Positions 1 to 7,489 of a stretch of DNA of 55,687 nucleotides are shown one piece after another (within the stretch, counting starts at the first letter, position 1; every line of letters starts with the position of its first letter). Under the pieces are notes generated by a model. It saw nothing but the letters and a program-made list of their open reading frames with translations, did no database searches and had not been told where the DNA came from. The stretch comes from Paenacidovorax caeni (lineage in GTDB: Bacteria > Pseudomonadota > Gammaproteobacteria > Burkholderiales > Burkholderiaceae_C). The DNA lies in the NCBI RefSeq assembly GCF_001298675.1, contig NZ_CYIG01000022.1, positions 1-55,687 of the forward strand. The letters run 5' to 3'. The position numbers and the translations under genes were made by a program.

Positions 1-175
1 CGCAGGGCGTCAAATGGGCGTGCCGCTGGCTCATAACGCCGGAATTTGCCGGCGAATCGAGCTGCCATCGTCGCTTCGATCCGCATCGCGAAACTCAACG
101 TGCCTCAGTCAGCTCGGACACGCAGGCGGACTGGGTTTTGCAGACCTTCCCTAGGTAAAGATCGTGAACAGGCTC
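1..175. other. Intergenic stretch without a recognisable gene
   Basis: No reading frame here looks like a real protein. The only structure seen is a short inverted repeat at 37-54 (CGCCGG, 6-nt loop, CCGGCG) without a T-run. It could be the end of a gene lying left of the window or a weak terminator, but nothing decides this. Confidence 0.4.
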
Positions 176-616
176 TCAGAGCACGGAGCGTACCCAGCGC
201 ACGATCTCGCCGGGCGGCAGCGCGCCCGAGACGCGCGCTACCTCGCGCCCTGCGCGGAACACGATCATCGTCGGAATGCTGCGGATTTGATAGCGCCCCG
301 CGATTTCCGGGTGGGCCTCGGTGTCCAGTTTCGCCAACTGCACCTGTGGCGCCAGCGCCTGTGCCGCCTGGGCAAAGCCCGGCGCCATTTGGCGGCAGGG
401 GCCGCACCAGGGGGCCCAGAAGTCCACCACCACTGGCAGGTGACTGCGGCCCACATGCTTGTCGAAGGTGGTGCCGTCCAGTGCCACAGGGGCGCCGGTC
501 ACGAGGGGGCGGTGGCAGTGGCCGCAATCGGGCGCGCTGTCCAGGTCGGCCGCGCGCACGCGGTTCGTGCCGTGGCAGTGCGGGCAGACGAGGTGCAGGG
601 TCTCGGGGGAGGTCAT
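176..616 (-). CDS. trxC: Thioredoxin 2 (TrxC), zinc-binding thioredoxin
   Basis: Cytoplasmic thiol-disulfide oxidoreductase of 146 residues that reduces protein disulfides using the thioredoxin reductase/NADPH system. The N-terminus carries two CxxC pairs (residues 11-14 and 31-34) that form the zinc finger distinguishing thioredoxin 2 from TrxA. The thioredoxin fold follows, with active site WCGPC at 70-74 and the cis-proline loop SIPT further on. Length and domain order match TrxC. It stands alone, 67 bp downstream of the DUF2905 gene on the same strand, so the two could share a transcript. In enterobacteria TrxC is OxyR-induced; no OxyR site was identified here. Confidence 0.95.
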   Translation of the reverse strand: MTSPETLHLVCPHCHGTNRVRAADLDSAPDCGHCHRPLVTGAPVALDGTTFDKHVGRSHLPVVVDFWAPWCGPCRQMAPGFAQAAQALAPQVQLAKLDTEAHPEIAGRYQIRSIPTMIVFRAGREVARVSGALPPGEIVRWVRSVL

Positions 617-683
617 AGAGGCTCTCGCGGGGGTTGTGCGTCTGCCCCTGCAGATGGGGCCGGTGCAGCGACGTTCAACAGCT

Positions 684-878
684 TCACAGCAGCCGCGCCA
701 GCAGGCTGACCACCCAGCTCAGCAGCAGGGTGGAGGCGAGCGGAATGTCCCACTCACGCCCGGCCAGGCGAAAACGCAGGTCGCCCGGCAGGCGCCCAAA
801 GCCCCAGCGGCGCAGCAGCGGCGTCAGCCCATTGATGAGCACCAGGGCCAGGAAGACGACGAGAAACCAGCGCAGCAT
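684..878 (-). CDS. DUF2905 family small membrane protein
   Basis: Small protein of 64 residues with two predicted membrane helices (about residues 3-22 and 43-62). They flank the conserved soluble stretch around GRLPGDLRFRL that typifies DUF2905. The start at 878 (MLRWFLVVF) was chosen over an upstream ATG at 911 because family members begin at this hydrophobic segment. The function of the family is unknown. It lies upstream of trxC in the same direction and divergent from phaM. Confidence 0.85.
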   Translation of the reverse strand: MLRWFLVVFLALVLINGLTPLLRRWGFGRLPGDLRFRLAGREWDIPLASTLLLSWVVSLLARLL

Positions 879-970
879 GGCGTGCAGTGTAGGGCCGGCG
901 CAGGGTGCCACGCGCGGCTGGCTTGGAGTAAGCTGTAACGCATCACCATCACAACCAGCACGGAGCGGTC

Positions 971-1786
971 ATGAGCGACAACAACGCCTTTGGTTTTGCC
1001 AAATTGGTTCCCGGGTTCGATTTCTTGCAAAACCTTGCCAAGGGCGCGGCCGACCGGGTGCCGCAATTGCCCAACCTGTCCAACTGGGTTGCGCCCACAC
1101 TCAACGTTGAGGAGCTGGACAAGCGTATCTCCGAGCTCAAGTCGGTGCAGTTCTGGCTGGAGCAGAATTCGCGCGCGCTGGCCGCGACCGTCCAGGCGTT
1201 GGAGGTGCAAAAGATGACCCTGGCGACCTTGCAGGGCATGAACTTCAGCATGGGTGACGTGGCCAATGCCTTCAAGCTCAAGGCGGCCGATACCGTAGCC
1301 TCCGGTGTGCAGAAGGCCGGTGACACTGCCGCTGGTGCGGCCCAGGCGATGGCCGGTGCAGCACGTGCGGCAGCCGAGGCCGTGCCCGATGCCGCCGCGA
1401 AGGCGGCCAAGGGCGCTGCCGATGTTGGCCTGATCGATCCGCTGCAGTGGTGGGGCGCCTTGACTACCCAGTTCCAGCAGATTGCTGGCAACGCGCTCAA
1501 GGATGCCGCACGCCAGAGTGCCATGGACACCACGCGCAACGTGGCCACGGGGCTGGCCAAGGAGGCCTTCAAGACGGCCAGCGACATGGCCACCCAGTTC
1601 GCCGCCAAGGGCGTGCAGAGCATGCAGGAGGCCGCAGGCGTGAAGCCGGCCGCGCCAGCCAAGAAGGCACCCGCCAAGAAGGCCGCGAAGCCGGCCGCCA
1701 AGCCTGCGGCGAAGGCGGCAAAACCTGCGGCGAAGGCCGCGGCCAAGGCCCCGGCACGCCGCCCTGCGCGCAAGTCGGCAGGCTGA
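971..1786 (+). CDS. phaM: PhaM-like polyhydroxybutyrate granule/DNA-binding protein
   Basis: A 271-residue protein resembling PhaM of Ralstonia eutropha, which activates PHB synthase PhaC and tethers PHB granules to the nucleoid. The N-terminal part (residues 1-95) has the conserved region with TLNVEELDKRI and VQALEVQKMTLATLQGMN. An Ala-rich helical middle follows. The C-terminal 50 residues are a Lys/Ala/Pro-rich tail (repeated PAAKKA/KPAAK units) like histone H1, expected to bind DNA. The domain logic is established for PhaM; granule binding here is inferred. The phaC gene is not in the window. Confidence 0.88.
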   Translation: MSDNNAFGFAKLVPGFDFLQNLAKGAADRVPQLPNLSNWVAPTLNVEELDKRISELKSVQFWLEQNSRALAATVQALEVQKMTLATLQGMNFSMGDVANAFKLKAADTVASGVQKAGDTAAGAAQAMAGAARAAAEAVPDAAAKAAKGAADVGLIDPLQWWGALTTQFQQIAGNALKDAARQSAMDTTRNVATGLAKEAFKTASDMATQFAAKGVQSMQEAAGVKPAAPAKKAPAKKAAKPAAKPAAKAAKPAAKAAAKAPARRPARKSAG

Positions 1787-1807
1787 GCGGCAGGCGCTCA
1801 CTCTAGA

Positions 1808-1860
1808 GTCAAAATGGCCTCCAGCGCTTATCCATCAAGCGCTGGCAGCTATTAAATCAG
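1808..1860. repeat. Comamonadaceae-type palindromic intergenic repeat, copy 1
   Basis: Contains a 9-bp inverted repeat CCAGCGCTT / AAGCGCTGG (1821-1829 and 1837-1845, 7-nt loop) flanked by GTCAAAATGG and GCAGCTATTAAAT. Nearly the same sequence occurs at 7400-7450. It sits at the 3' ends of the convergent phaM and XRE-regulator genes, where the hairpin could act as a bidirectional terminator. Confidence 0.8.
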
Positions 1861-2612
1861 GAGCTTTTCGGGCCCGCCATGCTGCGCCGCATGCCCGTGA
1901 ACGCCTCGAACTCCCAACTGCGCATGGCCAGCAGCAGCGTGTAGCCCTCGCGCTGTGCCTCGGGCTGGCGCTGGTCCGCCAGGTGCTGCTGGGCAAAGTC
2001 CTGCGCCACGCGCTGCATGCGCTCCATAAAGGCGGGCGCCAGGCTGCGGCTGATGCTGCCGTGCACCAGCAGCACGCCTTCGCCGGGCCCATCAAAGCCG
2101 CCAGCGAAATAGTCCAGCAGCGCGTGCTCGCGGAAGTAGTCCATCACCGGGCCGTGCGGCCGCCAGCGGAAGGTCTTGGCCAGCTTGAGCCGGTAGCGGT
2201 TGCCGGGGCGCAGCTCGATGATGCCGATGCGGTCGAGCTGCGCGAGGTATTTCACGCCCTCGGCCTCGGTGAGGCGGTAGGTGGCCAGCACCTGCTCCAG
2301 CGTCCACTGGCTGAGCACGCAGATGGCCATCAGCAGCAGCTTCTTGTCGGCCACCACGGCGCGCTCCTGCTCGGCCGACAGCTCTTGTAGCAGGGGCTGG
2401 CTGTCGGCCACGCGCCGCGCCAGGTCGGCGAAATCGAGCTTGAGTGCGCGGCAAATGGCATCGATGCGCGACAGTGGCATGTCGCCCTTGGCCAGCATGC
2501 GCTTGACGCTGGATTCGGCCATGCCGATGGCCTGTGCCAGATCGGCGTAGGTCATCTGGGCGGCCTTGAGTTCTTTTTTCAGGGCGGTCACGAGGTCGGC
2601 GGTGGTGCTCAT
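1857..2612 (-). CDS. XRE-family helix-turn-helix transcriptional regulator
   Basis: A 251-residue DNA-binding regulator. Residues about 8-62 form a Cro/CI-type helix-turn-helix (MTYADLAQAIGMAESSVKRM, then a short loop). The larger C-terminal domain contains a likely second winged-helix-like segment (TLEQVLATYRLTEAEGVKYL) and has no recognised catalytic motif. It is divergent from the ceramidase-like gene. A 19-bp dyad lies immediately upstream of the start codon, so autoregulation is likely. Targets are unknown; the divergent membrane-lipid pair at 2748-5521 is a reasonable guess. Confidence 0.85.
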   Translation of the reverse strand: MSTTADLVTALKKELKAAQMTYADLAQAIGMAESSVKRMLAKGDMPLSRIDAICRALKLDFADLARRVADSQPLLQELSAEQERAVVADKKLLLMAICVLSQWTLEQVLATYRLTEAEGVKYLAQLDRIGIIELRPGNRYRLKLAKTFRWRPHGPVMDYFREHALLDYFAGGFDGPGEGVLLVHGSISRSLAPAFMERMQRVAQDFAQQHLADQRQPEAQREGYTLLLAMRSWEFEAFTGMRRSMAGPKSS

Positions 2613-2613
2613 G

Positions 2614-2632
2614 GGTATCGATTATGGATACC
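2614..2632. promoter_or_regulatory. Putative operator of the XRE regulator (dyad GGTATC-N7-GATACC)
   Basis: A perfect inverted repeat GGTATC / GATACC separated by 7 bp ends one base before the regulator's start codon (2610-2612). Read on the minus strand, the spacer contains CATAATC, which could serve as a -10 box about 10 bp before the ATG. The transcript would then be nearly leaderless and repressor binding would block polymerase. The function is inferred from position and symmetry. Confidence 0.55.
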
Positions 2633-2747
2633 TGTGGCGTTCACGGTTGGTGCTGGTGCATCCAGGCGGTGCCCAAAATGCGGTGCCTGCCGACACTGCC
2701 GGCCATGGCGCCCCGCAGGGGGGCGCCGCTGACCGAAGGAGTGCGCG

Positions 2748-3581
2748 ATGCACCTGCCAACCCTTTCCGCCCAGCGCCTGCGCTGGCTCCTGGCCACTGC
2801 CGTGGCCGTTTTCCTGGGCCTGGCCTGCGGGTTGCCGCCGCTGGCCCAGGCGCCCCACTACCACGCCTTTGCCGACCAGCGCGCCTGGGCGGGGCTGCCC
2901 TGCGCGCTGGACGTGCTGAGCAACGCCGCCTTCGTGCTGGTCGCCCTTTGGGGCGCTTGGGCGCTGCACGGGCCGCAGGCGCGCCGCCTGCCCGCCACGC
3001 CGCGTGCCCTGGCGGCGCTGTGCTTCGCAGGGCTGGCGTTGACGGGCGGCCTTTCGGCCTGGTACCACGGGGCGCCGCACGACGCGACGCTGTGGTGGGA
3101 CCGCTTCGGCATGCTCTGGGCCTTTGCCGGGCTGCTGGGGCTGGCCGTGCACGCCCGCGTGGATGCGCGCGCTGCCTGGGCTGTGGCGGCGGCCGTGCTG
3201 CTGGGGGGCGTGGCCGCGCTGCAGGCGTGGACGGCCACAGGCAACCTGCTGCCCTGGGCGGTGCTGCAGGGCGGGGGCGTGCTGGTGCTGCTGGGCCTGG
3301 CCTGCGTGGCGCCGCTGCCGGGGGCGCTGCCGGTGCGCTGGGGCGCGGTGGTGGTGGTCTACGCCGTGGCCAAGGCGCTGGAGGCGGGCGATGCCGCCGT
3401 GTTTGCTGCCACGCAGATGTGGGTGTCCGGGCACAGCCTCAAACATGTGGTGGCGGCTGCCGCCGCGCTGCCGCTGATGATGGCGCTGCGGCCCCGCCGT
3501 GTCGGGCGCGAAGGCACAATCGCCAGCCTGCCTTTGCGTACCGCAAAGGCGTTCAACATTCAGCGAGGGAGCGCACGATGA
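2748..3581 (+). CDS. Ceramidase-like (CREST superfamily) integral membrane protein
   Basis: A 277-residue protein with about seven predicted membrane helices. It shows the sparse motifs of the alkaline ceramidase/CREST hydrolase superfamily: a Ser in the helix SNAAFVLVALWG, a His-Asp pair in SAWYHGAPHDATLWWD, and a C-terminal HxxxH (SGHSLKHVV). In this family these residues coordinate zinc for amide hydrolysis. The actual substrate here is unknown. A good Shine-Dalgarno (AAGGAG) precedes the ATG. Its stop codon overlaps the start of the next gene (ATGA), so it is translationally coupled to a lysophospholipid transporter/acyltransferase, which points to membrane lipid turnover. Confidence 0.75.
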   Translation: MHLPTLSAQRLRWLLATAVAVFLGLACGLPPLAQAPHYHAFADQRAWAGLPCALDVLSNAAFVLVALWGAWALHGPQARRLPATPRALAALCFAGLALTGGLSAWYHGAPHDATLWWDRFGMLWAFAGLLGLAVHARVDARAAWAVAAAVLLGGVAALQAWTATGNLLPWAVLQGGGVLVLLGLACVAPLPGALPVRWGAVVVVYAVAKALEAGDAAVFAATQMWVSGHSLKHVVAAAAALPLMMALRPRRVGREGTIASLPLRTAKAFNIQRGSAR

Positions 3582-5521
3582 GCCAAGCCCAGGCCAACCC
3601 GCATGCCGCGTCCGTGGCGCATGACGACCACCCCAACCAATTTGCCCTGCTCACCCAGCGGCGCTTTGCGCCGTTTTTCTGGACGCAGTTTGCCGGTGCG
3701 GCCAACGACAACCTGTTCAAGTTCGCCTTCACGGTGATGGTGACCTACCAGCTCAGCGTGTCGTGGCTGCCGCCGAGCATGGCGGGGCTGGTGATCGGGG
3801 CGCTGTTCATCTTGCCGTTTTTGCTGTTCTCGGCCACCTCGGGGCAGCTGACCGACAAGGTGGACAAAACGCGCATGATCCGCTTTGTGAAGAACCTGGA
3901 GATCACCATCATGCTGCTGGCGGCCTGGGGCTTTTTTGCCGCCAGTCCGGTGGTGCTGCTGGGCTGCACCTTTTTGATGGGGCTGCATTCCACGCTGTTC
4001 GGGCCGGTGAAGTTTGCCTACATGCCGCAGGTGCTGTCCGAGCGCGAACTCACCGGCGGCAACGGCATGGTGGAGATGGGCACTTTTGTGGCCATTTTGC
4101 TGGGCCAGGTGGCGGGCGGCCTGCTGGTGGCGCTGCCCGGCGTGGGCCCGGCCTACGTGGCCGTGGCCTGCGTGGGCGTGGCGCTGGCGGGGCGTGCGGT
4201 GGCGCAGTTCATTCCCAGCGTACCGGCCACCGACCCGGGGCTGGTCATCAACTGGAACCCGTTCAGCGAAACCTGGCGCAACCTGAAGCTGGCGCACGGC
4301 AACATCGTGGTGTTTCGCTCGCTGCTGGGCATTTCGTGGATGTGGTTCTTTGGCGCCGTGTTCCTCAGCCAGTTTCCCAGCTTTGCCAAAGAGGTGCTGC
4401 ACGGCAACGAGCAGGTGGCCTCGCTGTTGCTGGTGGTGTTCTCGGTGGGGATTGGTATCGGCTCGCTGCTGTGCGAGGTGCTGAGCCGCCGCCATGTGGA
4501 GATTGGCCTGGTGCCGCTGGGCGCCATCGGCATGAGCGTGTTTGCCATCGACCTGTACTTTGCCTCGCGCGCGTTGCCCGCGTCGCCCATCATGGGGCTG
4601 GCGGCGTTTGTGGCGCAGCCAGCGCACTGGCGCGTGATGGCCGATTTGCTGCTGCTCTCGCTGTTTGCCGGGCTGTACAGCGTGCCCATGTACGCGCTCA
4701 TTCAAATGCGCAGCCAGCCCACGCACCGCGCGCGCATCATCGCCGCGAACAACATCTTGAATGCGCTGTTCATGATTGCCAGCGCGCTGCTGGCGGGGGC
4801 GCTGCTGTCGGCCGGGTTCTCGGTGCCGCAGGTGTTCCTGTTCACCGGCATCGCCAATGCCGTGGTGGCGGGCTACATCTTCCTGCTGGTGCCTGAGTAC
4901 CTGCTGCGTTTCGTCGCCTGGGTGCTGTCGCGCTGCATCTACCGCTTCAAGGTGCGCGGCGACGCGCACATTCCCACCACGGGCGCGGCCATCCTGGCGT
5001 GCAACCACGTGAGCTTTATCGATGCCGTGCTACTCATGGCCGCCAGCCCCCGGCCCATTTACTTTGTGATGGATCACCGCATCTTCCGCGTGCCTGTGCT
5101 GGGCTGGCTGTTCCGCCTGGCCAAGGCCATTCCGATTGCGCCGCAAAAAGAGGACGCCGCCACTTACGAAGCCGCGTTTGAACGCGCTGCCCAGGTGCTG
5201 CGGGGTGGCGACCTGCTCGCCATCTTCCCCGAGGGCGGCATCACGCGCGACGGGCAACTGCAGCCCTTCAAGGGCGGCATCATGAAGATTCTCGAACGCG
5301 CCCAGGCCGAGGGCGTGCAAGCGCCCGTGGTGCCCATGGCGCTGACCCAGCTGTGGGGCTCGTTCTTCAGCCGCATCGAGCAAGGCGGGGCCATGGTGCG
5401 GCCCTTCCGCCGGGGCATCTGGAACCGCGTGGGGCTGAATGTAGGCGCCCCCGTGGCGCCGTCTGCCGTGCAGCCCGAGGCGCTGCGCGCGCAGGTGGCG
5501 CAGCTGCTGGCGGCGGGGTAA
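3578..5521 (+). CDS. LplT-PlsC fusion: MFS lysophospholipid transporter with acyltransferase domain
   Basis: A 647-residue inner-membrane protein. Residues about 25-430 form an MFS transporter of the LplT type (FTVMVTYQL, GPVKFAYMPQ, 10-12 helices). Residues about 455-640 form a PlsC-type 1-acylglycerol-3-phosphate acyltransferase, with the HX4D catalytic motif HVSFID (H477, D482) and the FPEG substrate motif near residue 550. The fusion would flip lysophospholipids inward and re-acylate them, as LplT and Aas do in E. coli. The start at 3578 overlaps the upstream stop codon; an open frame extends to 2624 but is a shadow of the ceramidase-like gene. Confidence 0.9.
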   Translation: MSQAQANPHAASVAHDDHPNQFALLTQRRFAPFFWTQFAGAANDNLFKFAFTVMVTYQLSVSWLPPSMAGLVIGALFILPFLLFSATSGQLTDKVDKTRMIRFVKNLEITIMLLAAWGFFAASPVVLLGCTFLMGLHSTLFGPVKFAYMPQVLSERELTGGNGMVEMGTFVAILLGQVAGGLLVALPGVGPAYVAVACVGVALAGRAVAQFIPSVPATDPGLVINWNPFSETWRNLKLAHGNIVVFRSLLGISWMWFFGAVFLSQFPSFAKEVLHGNEQVASLLLVVFSVGIGIGSLLCEVLSRRHVEIGLVPLGAIGMSVFAIDLYFASRALPASPIMGLAAFVAQPAHWRVMADLLLLSLFAGLYSVPMYALIQMRSQPTHRARIIAANNILNALFMIASALLAGALLSAGFSVPQVFLFTGIANAVVAGYIFLLVPEYLLRFVAWVLSRCIYRFKVRGDAHIPTTGAAILACNHVSFIDAVLLMAASPRPIYFVMDHRIFRVPVLGWLFRLAKAIPIAPQKEDAATYEAAFERAAQVLRGGDLLAIFPEGGITRDGQLQPFKGGIMKILERAQAEGVQAPVVPMALTQLWGSFFSRIEQGGAMVRPFRRGIWNRVGLNVGAPVAPSAVQPEALRAQVAQLLAAG

Positions 5522-5643
5522 AAGTATCGTTTTTTGATGCTGAGTGGCGAATGGTTTGCCACTTGGCACTGAAAGCGAGACTTTCTCGCTCTGCCCGCTG
5601 CACCATGCGTTCCATGTTCAACCAACGCCTGAGTGCAGCCACC

Positions 5644-6093
5644 ATGCAAAACGCTCCCCTCACCCTCCCGCGCGACACCAAGGCCTGGCAGCTCCAGGTC
5701 TGGGCCTCTTTCGGTATTGCCCTGCTGCTGTGCGCCACCGGCCTGGCCTGGCTGCCCGGCGAGCCGCTGGCGCGCGCCTTCATGTTCATGGGCTATGTGT
5801 TTTGCCTGTCGGCAGCCCTGGTGCTGGCCAAGTTTGTGCGCGACAACCAAGGCGGCAGCAGCGACACCCCGCTGTGGCGGCTGGTGGTGTGGGGCGGCTT
5901 TGGCACCGCCATGGCACTGACCGGCTGGGGCCTGTGGGACATGGAGGTAAACCCCACCTACAAAGCTTTTCTGGGGGTGAGCTGGCTCTACCTCATCACC
6001 AGCGCCTTCACCCTGGCCAAGATGCTGCGCGACCGCCACGAGGCTGATGTGCTGGAGGCGCGCCTGCAAGGCCGCCGCGAGGCGGCCCAGTGA
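5644..6093 (+). CDS. YiaA/YiaB-family inner membrane protein
   Basis: A 149-residue membrane protein with four predicted helices in two pairs. The conserved opening AWQLQVWASFGIALLLCATG and the second unit beginning WRLVVWGGFGTAMALTGWG match the two-helix YiaAB domain. The second helix pair ends with the charged tail LAKMLRDRHEAD. The start at 5644 was chosen because the domain begins soon after; ATG 5605 in the same frame is an alternative. The family's function is not established. Confidence 0.8.
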   Translation: MQNAPLTLPRDTKAWQLQVWASFGIALLLCATGLAWLPGEPLARAFMFMGYVFCLSAALVLAKFVRDNQGGSSDTPLWRLVVWGGFGTAMALTGWGLWDMEVNPTYKAFLGVSWLYLITSAFTLAKMLRDRHEADVLEARLQGRREAAQ

Positions 6094-6137
6094 GCGGGCG
6101 GGCGCTTCTTTCGTATCGGGTTTACAGGAGAAACGTC

Positions 6138-6602
6138 ATGCGCAATGACATGCCTTCATGGGTGCAGCGCCTGGCCGTCCAGGCACTGCTGGTGGCGGGC
6201 CTGGCCTGCGGCAGCGCCGCCCAGGCGCAAAGCGAGGCCTCGGCCGCCCTGTCGCTGATGCCGGTGGCCTCGGTGGTGGTGGCGTCGGGGGCGGCATCGG
6301 CCACGGCCGGCGCGGTGGTGGCCCTGCCGGTGGCGCTGTCGGTGGGTGGCGCCGTGCTCACGGTGAAGGCCGTGCAGGCCTCGGCCACGGGCACGGTGAT
6401 CGTGCTGGAGCGTGCCTCGGACGGCGCCCAGGCCAGTATTGAGCTCACTGGCCGCGCCGCCAGCGCCACGGCCTACGGCGTGGGCACGGTGGTGTCGTGC
6501 AGCGTGATCGGCACCGGCGTCATCCTCTCGGCGGCGGGCGAGGTGCTGGCCTTCGTACCCAACGCCCTGGGCCGCGCCCTGCTGCACAACGAAAGGCTGT
6601 GA
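6138..6602 (+). CDS. Hypothetical secreted protein
   Basis: A 154-residue protein with a cleavable signal peptide (about residues 1-26, ending AAQAQ) behind a clear AGGAG ribosome binding site. The mature part is rich in Ala, Val, Gly and Ser, with alternating hydrophobic stretches (VVVASGAASATAGAVVALP). No known family was recognised. It sits 2 bp before the DUF2145 gene and is probably co-transcribed with it. Location is likely periplasmic or outer membrane. Confidence 0.75.
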   Translation: MRNDMPSWVQRLAVQALLVAGLACGSAAQAQSEASAALSLMPVASVVVASGAASATAGAVVALPVALSVGGAVLTVKAVQASATGTVIVLERASDGAQASIELTGRAASATAYGVGTVVSCSVIGTGVILSAAGEVLAFVPNALGRALLHNERL

Positions 6603-6604
6603 CC

Positions 6605-7393
6605 ATGCGCCCCGTTGTTGTTGTTTCCGCAGCGCTGGCGCTGTGGGCTGCGCTGGGGCTGCCAGCGCACGCCGGCCGCTCGTGCGCGCCGCACCGCCCC
6701 ACGGTGCAGGGCATCGAGCGCGGCATGCAACTGGCGCAGCAGACCGCGCAGGCGCTGGACGCCAGCGGCGCGCGTGTGGTGCTGCTGGGCCGCGCCGGGC
6801 AAGACCTGACGAAATACGGGCTGCGTTACTCGCACCTGGGCTGGGCCTACAAGAGCGAAGCCGGGCCCTGGCGCGTGGTGCACAAGCTCAACGAATGCGG
6901 CACGGCCGTGGCGGCGGTGTACCGCCAGGGGCTGGGCGAGTTCTTCCTGGATGACCTGTGGCGCTATGAAGCCGTGTGGGCCGTGCCCACGCCCGAGGTG
7001 CAGGCGCGCCTGCTGCCGGTGCTGCAAGCCAACGCCCAGGCCACGCAGCTGCACGTGCGCCCCTACAGCATGGTCAGCTACGCCTGGGGCGAGAAATACC
7101 AGCAGTCCAACCAGTGGGCGCTGGAGACCCTGGCCGCCGCCATGGAGCCGGTCAGCGTGCGCCAGCGCGCCCAGGCCCAGGCGTGGCTGCGCTTCAAGGG
7201 CTACGAGCCCAGCGTGCTGAAGATCGGCCCGCTCACCCGGCTGGGCGGGCGCGTGACGGCGGCCAACGTGGCGTTTGACGACCACCCGCCGGAAAAGCGC
7301 TTTTCCGACCGCATCGAGACGGTGACGGTGGACTCGGCCCTGGTGTGGCTGGAGCGCGCGCAATTGGCCGGGGCGCCGCAGGTGACGCGGTGA
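6605..7393 (+). CDS. DUF2145 family secreted protein
   Basis: A 262-residue protein with a signal peptide (residues 1-22, ending PAHA). The mature region resembles DUF2145: it opens with a conserved region around RAGQDLTKYGLRYSHLGWAY and contains HKLNECGT, VRPYSMVSYAWGEKYQQSNQW and a late FDDHPPEKRF. The pattern RYSHLGW...NEC...NQW suggests a cysteine-peptidase-like (NlpC/YiiX-type) fold, which is my inference; the biochemical role is unknown. It is paired with the secreted protein upstream. Confidence 0.8.
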   Translation: MRPVVVVSAALALWAALGLPAHAGRSCAPHRPTVQGIERGMQLAQQTAQALDASGARVVLLGRAGQDLTKYGLRYSHLGWAYKSEAGPWRVVHKLNECGTAVAAVYRQGLGEFFLDDLWRYEAVWAVPTPEVQARLLPVLQANAQATQLHVRPYSMVSYAWGEKYQQSNQWALETLAAAMEPVSVRQRAQAQAWLRFKGYEPSVLKIGPLTRLGGRVTAANVAFDDHPPEKRFSDRIETVTVDSALVWLERAQLAGAPQVTR

Positions 7394-7399
7394 TTAGGG

Positions 7400-7450
7400 G
7401 TCAAAATGGGCTCTGGCGCTTGTGTGGCAAGCGCTGGCAGCTATTAAATT
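7400..7450. repeat. Comamonadaceae-type palindromic intergenic repeat, copy 2
   Basis: Same organisation as copy 1: GTCAAAATGG, an imperfect stem (CTGGCGCTT / AAGCGCTGG with a 7-nt loop) and GCAGCTATTAAAT. The 17-bp core CAAGCGCTGGCAGCTAT at 7428-7444 is identical to that at 1836-1852. It lies between the DUF2145 gene and the zinc-ribbon membrane gene. Confidence 0.8.
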
Positions 7451-7489
7451 CATAGTTTCCAACGAGATTCCCAAGGAGAGAGGTGCATC

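Noticed and set aside
2624-3577. Upstream extension of the LplT-PlsC frame to 2624
   Set aside because: It overlaps the ceramidase-like gene entirely and has Arg/Ala/Gly-rich shadow sequence; the ATG at 3578 with stop overlap is the better start.
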